Assembly (NCBI GenBank): GCA_030595135.1
Contig: JAUVDU010000119.1
Coordinates: forward strand, 1 to 5,934
Direction: 5' to 3'
Length of the DNA: 5,934 nucleotides
Origin: Deltaproteobacteria bacterium
Lineage (GTDB): Bacteria; Desulfobacterota; Anaeroferrophillalia; Anaeroferrophillales; Tharpellaceae
Numbering within the stretch: position 1 is the first letter of the stretch; each line of letters opens with the position of its first letter. The position numbers were made by a program, and so were the translations under genes. Below are positions 1 to 5,100 of the stretch, piece by piece. The notes under the pieces are model-generated. The model made no database searches. It was given only the letters and a program-made list of their open reading frames with translations, and had not been told where the DNA came from.

Positions 1-149
1 TAGAACGTGCTTACCCGAACATTCGGCGGGGTGATTCTCGGGTATTGGGCGACGGGAATATTGAGCATGGCGATGAGCCCGGCCAGGGTAATGATGATTG
101 AAATCACCACCGCCAGCCGCGGTCGTTCTATGAAAATCCGAGAAAACAT
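1..149 (-). CDS. RND efflux permease, AcrB/MexB-like (N-terminal fragment)
   Basis: This is the first 49 codons of an inner-membrane RND transporter of the hydrophobe/amphiphile efflux (HAE1) family, the proton-driven pump subunit of an AcrAB-TolC-type complex; the rest lies beyond the window edge. The peptide starts [10 protein letters not shown], like the FFIDRP start of AcrB homologues. A hydrophobic first transmembrane helix follows at about residues 12-29, then the family hallmark PVAQYP at residues 32-37 and a TPP segment at 40-42, where the periplasmic porter domain begins. The ATG at 147-149 is chosen because the family start motif begins there and an AAGGAAGG ribosome site lies 10 bases upstream. 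The start is 7 bases after the membrane fusion protein stop, so the two are translated from one mRNA. The family call is firm; the substrate cannot be told from this fragment. Confidence 0.9.
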   Translation of the reverse strand, partial: MFSRIFIERPRLAVVISIIITLAGLIAMLNIPVAQYPRITPPNVRVSTF

Positions 150-156
150 AGATGGG

Positions 157-1323
157 TTACCTTCCTTGGGGTTCGTCCTGCGTAGTTTTCACGGTTTGTC
201 CGGGTTTTACTTTCTGTAAACCCTGAGTAATAACCAGCTCTCCGACCTTGAGCCCGGAGGTGACGGCCCAGCGATTGCCGCTGACCAGCGGTCCGGTAGT
301 TATTCGTTGTTTAATTACCTGGTTTTGCTGGTCGACCACCAGTACATAACGGCCCTCACGATCTTGTAAAACGGCGGCTTGCGGGATTACCGGTAGTTTC
401 TCACCCTGACTTTGACTGATCATAATGGTGACATACTGTCCCGGCAGCAGGAGACCATCAGCATTGTCGAAGACGGCCCGGACGGCGATGGTGCCGGTTT
501 CCCGGTCGACGACGTTATCGATAAAATCGATTTGACCGCTATCTTCCAGAACTTTGTCGTTGAGTAGTTTGATTTGGGGAACCAGGGAGCGAATCTTTTT
601 TTGGTCGGAGGAGTCCTTGAGGGTGGCCTGGATGGCCGTCAGATCATTTTCACTGATCGAGTAAAGTACTCGGATCGGGTTGAGCTGGACGATTCGGGCT
701 AAGGGGCCGAAATTGGGCTCACAGAGATTACCTCGGGTGAGCGCCGTACGGCCAATCCGGCCGCTGATTGGAGCTCGTATTTTAGTGTATTCCAAATCAA
801 GTTCGGAGAGTTTGAGTGCGGCCTGAGCCTCCAGTAGCCGGGCCTTGGCCAAGAGCTCTTCGGCTACCGCCGTATCCAGGTCTGAGGCGGATATTCCACC
901 GGAACGGACGTTGCGAACCCTCTTTAGATATTGGCTGGTTTTAGTCAGCGTCGCCCGGGCCTGGGCAACTCCGGCCTGGTCAGCCGCGACCCGGGCCTGG
1001 TAGGGCGCTTGCTCAATAACGTAAAGCAGGTCACCGACCTGAACGTTGCTGCCTTCTTTAAAATTAACCTGTTCTAAAAACCCTTTAACCCGAGCCTGAA
1101 GCACCACGCTTTGAATCGCCTCAACATGGCCTACATATTCAATCGGCGGGTTGATCTCTTGTTCAATGATTGGTGTGACCTTGACCAGCGGCGGTGGTCC
1201 TTTTTTCGCACCCCGAGCGGCGGCACCGGCAATTGGCGAAAAGGTTAACAGTAAAACGAAAATCAAGAGCCCCAACCAACCGGCACCACGGAGAGTTGTT
1301 GCTATCAAAAAAGTGCTTCTCAT
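157..1323 (-). CDS. RND efflux periplasmic adaptor (membrane fusion protein, AcrA/MexA family)
   Basis: This 388-residue protein is the periplasmic adaptor that links an RND pump to a TolC-type channel. An N-terminal hydrophobic stretch at residues 14-33 ends in SPIAGAAA, a Sec signal peptide or membrane anchor. There is no lipobox cysteine, so unlike AcrA and MexA it is probably not a lipoprotein. The first lipoyl half is at about 77-105 ([10 protein letters not shown], then [13 protein letters not shown]). An Ala/Leu-rich coiled-coil hairpin spans about 107-178, with its channel-docking turn near GGISASDLD (142-150). The second lipoyl half, [10 protein letters not shown], is at 182-191. A beta-barrel domain and a C-terminal membrane-proximal domain ([10 protein letters not shown] to the end) follow. 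Length is normal for the family. The ATG has a GAGGG site 6 bases upstream. It is the first gene of an operon with the permease and diverges from the radical SAM gene. Confidence 0.93.
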   Translation of the reverse strand: MRSTFLIATTLRGAGWLGLLIFVLLLTFSPIAGAAARGAKKGPPPLVKVTPIIEQEINPPIEYVGHVEAIQSVVLQARVKGFLEQVNFKEGSNVQVGDLLYVIEQAPYQARVAADQAGVAQARATLTKTSQYLKRVRNVRSGGISASDLDTAVAEELLAKARLLEAQAALKLSELDLEYTKIRAPISGRIGRTALTRGNLCEPNFGPLARIVQLNPIRVLYSISENDLTAIQATLKDSSDQKKIRSLVPQIKLLNDKVLEDSGQIDFIDNVVDRETGTIAVRAVFDNADGLLLPGQYVTIMISQSQGEKLPVIPQAAVLQDREGRYVLVVDQQNQVIKQRITTGPLVSGNRWAVTSGLKVGELVITQGLQKVKPGQTVKTTQDEPQGR

Positions 1324-1329
1324 ATTTGT

Positions 1330-1334
1330 CCCTC
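1330..1334 (-). promoter_or_regulatory. Ribosome binding site of the membrane fusion protein
   Basis: On the minus strand this reads GAGGG, 6 bases before the ATG at 1323. It supports the chosen start, which is also where the signal peptide begins. Confidence 0.6.
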
Positions 1335-1353
1335 AACAATAACCATCATTTGA

Positions 1354-1383
1354 ATTATATAAGCGAAACGAAATGTAGTTCAA
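1354..1383 (-). promoter_or_regulatory. Candidate sigma70 promoter P2 of the efflux operon
   Basis: Read on the minus strand, a perfect -10 hexamer TATAAT (1354-1359) lies 18 bases downstream of TTGAAC (1378-1383), a 4/6 match to the -35 consensus. This -35 falls inside the P1 spacer, so the two candidates interlock and could not be occupied by polymerase together. P2 has the better -10 and P1 the better -35. Confidence 0.45.
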
Positions 1384-1400
1384 AGGGTTTGCCTTGTCAA
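1372..1400 (-). promoter_or_regulatory. Candidate sigma70 promoter P1 of the efflux operon
   Basis: Read on the minus strand, a perfect -35 hexamer TTGACA (1395-1400) is separated by exactly 17 bases from TACATT (1372-1377), a 4/6 match to the -10 consensus. It faces the membrane fusion protein gene and would give a leader of roughly 45 bases. It overlaps candidate P2, so only one may be real. The assignment rests on consensus matching alone. Confidence 0.45.
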
Positions 1401-1473
1401 CGTTTTTATTCCGGGGACACCTTACTTATCTCCCTCTCTTTTTTACTTAAAAATGAGGTCAAATTGTGTTACA

Positions 1474-1496
1474 TGGTTGACCTGTTCAATCAACCA
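1474..1496. repeat. Inverted repeat in the divergent intergenic region
   Basis: Arms TGGTTGA (1474-1480) and TCAACCA (1490-1496) are perfect 7-base inverted copies around a 9-base centre. The site lies 57 bases before the radical SAM start codon and well upstream of the efflux promoters. It could be an operator for a dimeric regulator, or a hairpin in the radical SAM mRNA leader. It has no T-run, so it is not a normal intrinsic terminator. No known regulator site was recognised. Confidence 0.4.
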
Positions 1497-1537
1497 CGGA
1501 GGGTGGATGGTGTGGACGGAAAATTGATTATGAAAAA

Positions 1538-1546
1538 AAGGGGCGG
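1538..1546 (+). promoter_or_regulatory. Ribosome binding site of the radical SAM gene
   Basis: AAGGGGCGG ends 6 bases before the ATG at 1553, with its AAGGGG core 9 bases away. No good -35/-10 pair was found for this gene between 1324 and 1552, so its promoter is unresolved. Confidence 0.45.
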
Positions 1547-1552
1547 ACAATC

Positions 1553-3211
1553 ATGTTTGACGTTGCTCTGGTTCAGCCTCCGATCGAGGATTTTTTCCTG
1601 ACTGCCAAACGCACCATTCCTTATGGTCTGGCCTGTATTGGCGCAACTCTCGAAGAACAGGGCTTTGCGGTTACGATTATCGATGGCCTGGCGACCAGCA
1701 AGAGTAAACTTCTGCCCTGGCCGGAGGAGATGGCATATCTTAAGCCGCATTTCGGTAAGCCAGACACCTCGTCATTTGCTCTGTTTCACAACTATAAACA
1801 TTTTGGTTATAGTTTTGCTCATCTGGGAAAACTGGTTCATCAGTCTGGGGCTTTTCTGGTCGGTATCTCGGCCCTTTTCACCCCTTACCACGAAAGTGCT
1901 CTGCAGCTTGCGGTTGTCATCAAAAAGCAACATCCCGACTGCCGCATTGTGGTTGGCGGTCACCACGCCACGGCCCTGCCGGAAACGGTAATGGCCTGTG
2001 CAGCCGTCGATTATGTTATCCGTGGAGAGGGGGAGGAGTCCCTGCCGCAGTTGGCGGTGGCAATAAAAAACGGGCAGGCTGATGATCCGGCGCGGTTAAG
2101 CAAAATTCCGGGGCTGGTTTTGCGTTGCCAAGACGGTACTCTGCAAATTAGTGAGCCCGCCGTCATGAATAATCCGGATGCCTCGCCGCTGCCGGCAACT
2201 CACCTTCTGAAAAACTCATTTTACCGGCGCAAACAGCAGGGGAGTGCGGTCATTATGGCGAGTCGGGGTTGTCCTTTACGCTGTAGTTACTGTGCCGTCA
2301 GTGCCGATAGTGGATTGCCTTACCGAAAAAGAGGGGTTAAGTCGGTTCTGCGCGAAATTGAGCGGGCGGTTTTAGATGAGAATGTTGGTTTTATCGATTT
2401 TGAAGATGAGAACCTGACTATTGACCGGGCCTGGTTTATGGAGCTGATCGCCGGAATTTCAGCTTTACGAAAAAACCATAATTTCGAGTTGCGAGCCATG
2501 AACGGGCTCTATCCACCGGCCCTTGACGAGGCGATGATTGTCGCCATGCGTGACGCCGGGTTTCGCACCCTTAACCTGGCGGTCGGCAGTTTTGATCGCG
2601 GGCAACTTAAACTGTTTCGCCGCCCGGATGTTGGTCAGGCTCATGATCAGGCCCTGAAACTTTGTCAAAAATACGGTCTTGAGGCGGTTTCTTATATTAT
2701 CGCCGGAGCGCCCGGACAGTATGCCGAAACTACGCTAAACGATCTTTTGCGCCTGTCCCGGCAAAACAGTATTGTTGGCTTGTCGGTTTTCTATCCGGCT
2801 CCCGGAAGCCTCGATTACAAGCGGGCCGCCGACCTTGGCATCCTGCCGCCGCACCTCTCTCTGATGCGTTCCAGCGCTCTTCCCCTCAACTATACGACAA
2901 GTCGTTTAGAAAGCGTGACGCTGCTTCGTTTGAGTCGGATAATTAATTTTATTAAATTATTGCAAAAAGACAACGTTGCCTTGCCCGCAGCCCGGCCATT
3001 CCGCAAGCTTAATCTCTTACCCTTAGCTGATCAAGAACCTACAGAACGTACCGAGAAACGTATCGAGAGAGGAATTTTACTGCTCAGCTGGTTTTTTAAC
3101 GATGGCATAATTCGCGGAATCACACCCGATGGCGAGGTTTACGAACATCCAACCGCATTGGATCTGACGCGAAAATTTATCCATGAATTTTCACATAAGC
3201 TAATTGCATAG
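1553..3211 (+). CDS. B12-binding domain radical SAM protein, substrate unknown
   Basis: This 552-residue cytosolic enzyme has the two-domain layout of cobalamin-dependent (class B) radical SAM proteins. The N-terminal half is a B12-binding Rossmann-type domain: MFDVALVQPP is its first strand, then VGISALFTPY at 103-112, VVGGHHAT at 133-140 and RGEGEESLPQL from 157. As usual in this class, no DxHxxG cobalamin-ligand motif is seen. The radical SAM core starts at ASRGCPLRCSYC, with cluster ligands Cys240, Cys244 and Cys247, and continues with FEDENLT (283-289). A helical C-terminal region of about 120 residues matches nothing I recognise. The family includes methyltransferases and ring-forming enzymes such as BchE, but the sequence does not show the substrate. 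The start is supported by the position of the first strand and an upstream ribosome site. The PurF-like gene follows on the same strand after 95 bases. Confidence 0.88.
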   Translation: MFDVALVQPPIEDFFLTAKRTIPYGLACIGATLEEQGFAVTIIDGLATSKSKLLPWPEEMAYLKPHFGKPDTSSFALFHNYKHFGYSFAHLGKLVHQSGAFLVGISALFTPYHESALQLAVVIKKQHPDCRIVVGGHHATALPETVMACAAVDYVIRGEGEESLPQLAVAIKNGQADDPARLSKIPGLVLRCQDGTLQISEPAVMNNPDASPLPATHLLKNSFYRRKQQGSAVIMASRGCPLRCSYCAVSADSGLPYRKRGVKSVLREIERAVLDENVGFIDFEDENLTIDRAWFMELIAGISALRKNHNFELRAMNGLYPPALDEAMIVAMRDAGFRTLNLAVGSFDRGQLKLFRRPDVGQAHDQALKLCQKYGLEAVSYIIAGAPGQYAETTLNDLLRLSRQNSIVGLSVFYPAPGSLDYKRAADLGILPPHLSLMRSSALPLNYTTSRLESVTLLRLSRIINFIKLLQKDNVALPAARPFRKLNLLPLADQEPTERTEKRIERGILLLSWFFNDGIIRGITPDGEVYEHPTALDLTRKFIHEFSHKLIA

Positions 3212-3250
3212 TTGACACTTATTCATGACTGTGGTTAATAATCCGTCAAC
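3211..3250. repeat. Short inverted repeat flanking the candidate promoter
   Basis: GTTGAC (3211-3216) and GTCAAC (3245-3250) are perfect 6-base inverted copies, and they enclose the putative -10 region. The left arm overlaps the -35 element. This could be a looping or operator pair, but six-base arms are short enough to arise by chance. Confidence 0.2.
3212..3242 (+). promoter_or_regulatory. Candidate promoter of the PurF-like gene
   Basis: A perfect TTGACA (3212-3217) begins on the base after the radical SAM stop codon. AATAAT (3237-3242), a 5/6 match to the -10 consensus, follows after a long 19-base spacer. This would allow transcription of the PurF-like gene independent of, or in addition to, read-through from upstream. 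The spacer is longer than optimal, so support is moderate. Confidence 0.35.
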
Positions 3251-3293
3251 GACAATAAACAACCATTTAACAATAACAACAACTAAAAACTAC

Positions 3294-3300
3294 GAAGGAG
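3294..3300 (+). promoter_or_regulatory. Ribosome binding site that fixes the PurF-like start
   Basis: GAAGGAG sits 6 bases before the ATG at 3307. This near-ideal spacing matters because it shows that the protein really begins Met-Gly-Gly. No Cys codon lies in frame just upstream or at position 2, where ordinary PurF needs its nucleophile. Confidence 0.75.
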
Positions 3301-3306
3301 AACTCC

Positions 3307-4710
3307 ATGGGAGGCATGTTTGGCTTGGTTTCAAAGGAAGATTGTGTTGCCGAGCTGTTTTACGGGACTGATTATCATTCTCATTTAGGCACTAAACGCG
3401 GCGGCATGGGGGTTTGCAACTCGCATGGAATTCAACGCTCCATCCACAATCTTGAAAACAACTACTTTCGCACCAAGTTTGAATCGGAACTGAGCTCCTT
3501 TGAAGGCCAGAAGGGGATTGGGGTGATCAGTGATACTGACCCGCAACCGTTGATTATCGGCTCACATATGGGCAATTTCGGCATAGTTATGGTCGGTAAG
3601 ATTAATAATATGGATGAGCTGGTCGAAAAAGCTTTTTCCGACCGCCACTATTTTTCCGATACGACCAACGGGATTATGAATCCCACCGAAGTCGTGGCCA
3701 AGTTGATCTGTGATGAGGAAAATTTCGTTGACGGCATTCGTAATGTTCAGGATTCGATTAAGGGCTCGTGCTCTTTATTGGTGCTTACCGATGCAGGCAT
3801 TTATGCGGGCCGGGATAAACTGGGCCGGACGCCGCTGGTTCTCGGCCGCCGGGAGAATGCGATTGCCGTAAGCTCGGAATCTTGCGCTTTCAGTAATCTT
3901 GGTTTTAAAACCGACCATTTCATCGGCCCCGGAGAGGTTGTTTTTATAACGGCTGAGGGTTGGGAACAACGGCTGCCGCCGGGTGATAAGATGCAGATAT
4001 GTTCTTTTCTCTGGGTCTATTTCGGTTATCCCGCGTCGGATTATGAAGGGATCAATGTTGAAGAGGTCAGAAATAACTGTGGCGCTTGTTTGGCTAAAAA
4101 TGACGATGTTGCTTGTGACTGCGTCGGTGGGATTCCCGATTCCGGGGTCGGTCATGCGATTGGTTACGCCGATGCCAAAAAGATTCCCTATCGCCGCCCC
4201 TTTGTCAAATATACGCCAACCTGGCCACGCAGCTTTATGCCTCAGGATCAATCTTTACGGGATCTGGTCGCTAAAATGAAGCTTCTTCCGGTGCCCCGGC
4301 TGATTGAAGGAAAAAGTCTGTTGTTTTGCGATGATTCCATCGTGCGCGGAACCCAGCTTAAAGAGAATGTCAAAATTCTTTTCGACTACGGAGCCCGGGA
4401 AGTTCACATGCGGCCTTCCTGTCCGACCCTGATATTCCCTTGCGAGTTTCTCAACTTCTCCGCCTCCCGGTCGACCCTCGATCTGATTGGCCGCAGTGTT
4501 ATTCAGGAACTGGAGGGAGCGGATGATAAATTTCTGGATGAATACGCGACGGCCGGATCAGAAAAAAATCTAGCCATGGTTGAAGTGATTCGCAAGCGCC
4601 TGCACCTGACTTCCCTGCGCTACCAGTGCCTTGACGACCTGGTACAAGCCATTGGTCTGCCTAAAGAAAAACTCTGCACCCACTGTTTTGATGGGTCGAG
4701 TTACGACTGA
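3307..4710 (+). CDS. PurF-like phosphoribosyltransferase lacking the glutaminase cysteine
   Basis: This 467-residue cytosolic protein has the amidophosphoribosyltransferase layout: an N-terminal Ntn-type glutaminase domain (about 1-225) and a C-terminal phosphoribosyltransferase domain. The latter has IPDSGVGHAIGYA for substrate binding and the PRPP loop DDSIVRGT at 342-349. Cys232, Cys379, Cys457 and Cys460 match the four [4Fe-4S] ligands of Bacillus-type PurF. The glutaminase site is broken. Residue 2 is Gly where Cys is exposed by Met removal in PurF, and the start MGGMFG replaces the usual MCGIxG. By manual alignment, the glutamine-binding Arg, the Asn of the oxyanion NG pair and the Asp of SDTE are replaced by residues near Val73, by Val96 and by Pro126. 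Similar MGG-starting paralogues exist in other anaerobes as far as I recall, so this is probably a distinct subfamily. It may use free ammonia or another acceptor, or be regulatory. It is likely not the housekeeping PurF. Confidence 0.88.
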   Translation: MGGMFGLVSKEDCVAELFYGTDYHSHLGTKRGGMGVCNSHGIQRSIHNLENNYFRTKFESELSSFEGQKGIGVISDTDPQPLIIGSHMGNFGIVMVGKINNMDELVEKAFSDRHYFSDTTNGIMNPTEVVAKLICDEENFVDGIRNVQDSIKGSCSLLVLTDAGIYAGRDKLGRTPLVLGRRENAIAVSSESCAFSNLGFKTDHFIGPGEVVFITAEGWEQRLPPGDKMQICSFLWVYFGYPASDYEGINVEEVRNNCGACLAKNDDVACDCVGGIPDSGVGHAIGYADAKKIPYRRPFVKYTPTWPRSFMPQDQSLRDLVAKMKLLPVPRLIEGKSLLFCDDSIVRGTQLKENVKILFDYGAREVHMRPSCPTLIFPCEFLNFSASRSTLDLIGRSVIQELEGADDKFLDEYATAGSEKNLAMVEVIRKRLHLTSLRYQCLDDLVQAIGLPKEKLCTHCFDGSSYD

Positions 4711-4748
4711 AGAAGTTGGGGAGATTTACTTTTTGAATTGTCGACTTT

Positions 4749-4773
4749 CAGGGCGGGGGGATCCCTCGCCCTG
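4749..4773 (+). terminator. GC-rich hairpin after the PurF-like gene
   Basis: CAGGGCGGGGG (4749-4759) pairs with the run ending CGCCCTG (4763-4773) to form an 11-base-pair stem with one G-U pair and a 3-base loop. It begins 39 bases past the stop codon. Only a weak T-rich stretch (TGTGTTT) follows, so it is either an imperfect intrinsic terminator or an mRNA 3'-end stabiliser. Read on the minus strand it would also lie downstream of the small ORF at 4797-4982, again without a good T-run. Confidence 0.5.
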
Positions 4774-4796
4774 ATGTGTTTGGGGACGTGAACTGA

Positions 4797-4982
4797 TTAA
4801 AAATTTTCCAACTCAGCAAAATCGAGTGTTGCAAAAAGGTCGGCCAGGTTCTCAGCCCGGCGAATTAGTTTGATCGAACCATCGCCCCGCAGCAGGAGTT
4901 CGGCCGAACGGAAGTTTGCCGTTGTAATTGAAACTCCTCGCGTGACCATGGATCCTGGCGTCGTGGATGAGCTGATAATCAC
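4797..4982 (-). CDS. Doubtful small ORF, unrecognised
   Basis: A 61-codon reading frame opens at a GTG (4982); an internal ATG at 4949 would give 50 residues. I do not recognise the product. It is soluble and mixed in character, contains LLLRGDGSIKLIRRAENL and ends FAELENF. Codon choice (CTG, GGC, GCC, GAC) resembles that of the neighbouring real genes. Against it, there is no Shine-Dalgarno site before the GTG, only a poorly spaced AGGA before the ATG, and no promoter was noted. The frame stays open upstream to a TAA at 5028-5030 without an ATG. It may be the decayed C-terminal end of a former gene or a chance frame. Confidence 0.2.
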   Translation of the reverse strand: MIISSSTTPGSMVTRGVSITTANFRSAELLLRGDGSIKLIRRAENLADLFATLDFAELENF

Positions 4983-5007
4983 AGAGTTATAAGATGAAAC
5001 GGACTTT

Positions 5008-5044
5008 ATTGCGTATGTATGTTGCGTTTAGTAATTGCGTATGT
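5008..5044 (+). repeat. Direct repeat upstream of the beta-helix gene
   Basis: ATTGCGTATGT occurs at 5008-5018 and again at 5034-5044, a 26-base period, with a further partial TTGCGT between them at 5023-5028. The copies sit 57-93 bases before the start codon, where an activator or repressor could bind. A weak promoter (TTGCGT at 5023-5028, 17-base spacer, TATATA at 5046-5051) overlaps them. Confidence 0.35.
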
Positions 5045-5051
5045 TTATATA
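5023..5051 (+). promoter_or_regulatory. Weak candidate promoter of the beta-helix gene
   Basis: TTGCGT (3/6 to the -35 consensus) and TATATA (4/6 to the -10 consensus) are separated by exactly 17 bases and would yield a leader of about 45 bases. The match is poor and the region is AT-rich, so this is only a position to test. An activator bound at the overlapping direct repeats could compensate. Confidence 0.2.
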
Positions 5052-5089
5052 TGAGAGAGGAGGAAATGATAATTGTTCTAACCGGATAA

Positions 5090-5098
5090 AGGAGGAGG
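5090..5098 (+). promoter_or_regulatory. Ribosome binding site of the beta-helix gene
   Basis: AGGAGGAGG lies immediately before the ATG at 5101. It contains a full AGGAGG in two registers; the copy at 5090-5095 has 5-base spacing. It firmly supports this start, after which a signal peptide begins at once. Confidence 0.7.
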
Positions 5099-5100
5099 AC

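Larger units (their letters stand above)
4711..5100. other. 390-bp intergenic region
   Basis: This gap separates the PurF-like gene from the beta-helix gene. It holds the hairpin at 4749-4773, the doubtful minus-strand ORF at 4797-4982, an 11-base direct repeat at 5008-5044 and a purine-rich leader with two ribosome-site-like runs (5056-5063 and 5090-5098). No tRNA, transposase fragment or CRISPR repeat was seen. Confidence 0.6.

Noticed and set aside
1477..1489. FNR/CRP-like site (TTGA-TCAA)
   Set aside because: The half-sites are separated by 5 bases and the flanking bases differ from FNR (TTGAT-N4-ATCAA) and CRP consensus, so no named regulator is assigned.
1507..1527. Six-codon mini-ORF (MVWTEN) after a GGAGGG run before the radical SAM gene
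   Set aside because: It is short enough to occur by chance in a G-rich leader, and nothing ties its stop to the downstream start.
1194..1601. Plus-strand frame covering the start of the membrane fusion protein and the intergenic region
   Set aside because: It is antisense to a clear signal peptide region, overlaps the radical SAM start in another frame, and has no recognisable domain.
3343..3345. Cys13 of the PurF-like protein as a replacement nucleophile
   Set aside because: Ntn-type glutaminases need the nucleophile at the processed N-terminus. Cys13 lies beyond the first strand, and no propeptide-like start upstream of it fits.
3775..4251. Long minus-strand frame (158 codons) opposite the PurF-like gene
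   Set aside because: It is entirely inside a well-supported gene on the other strand, and its translation has no family signature.
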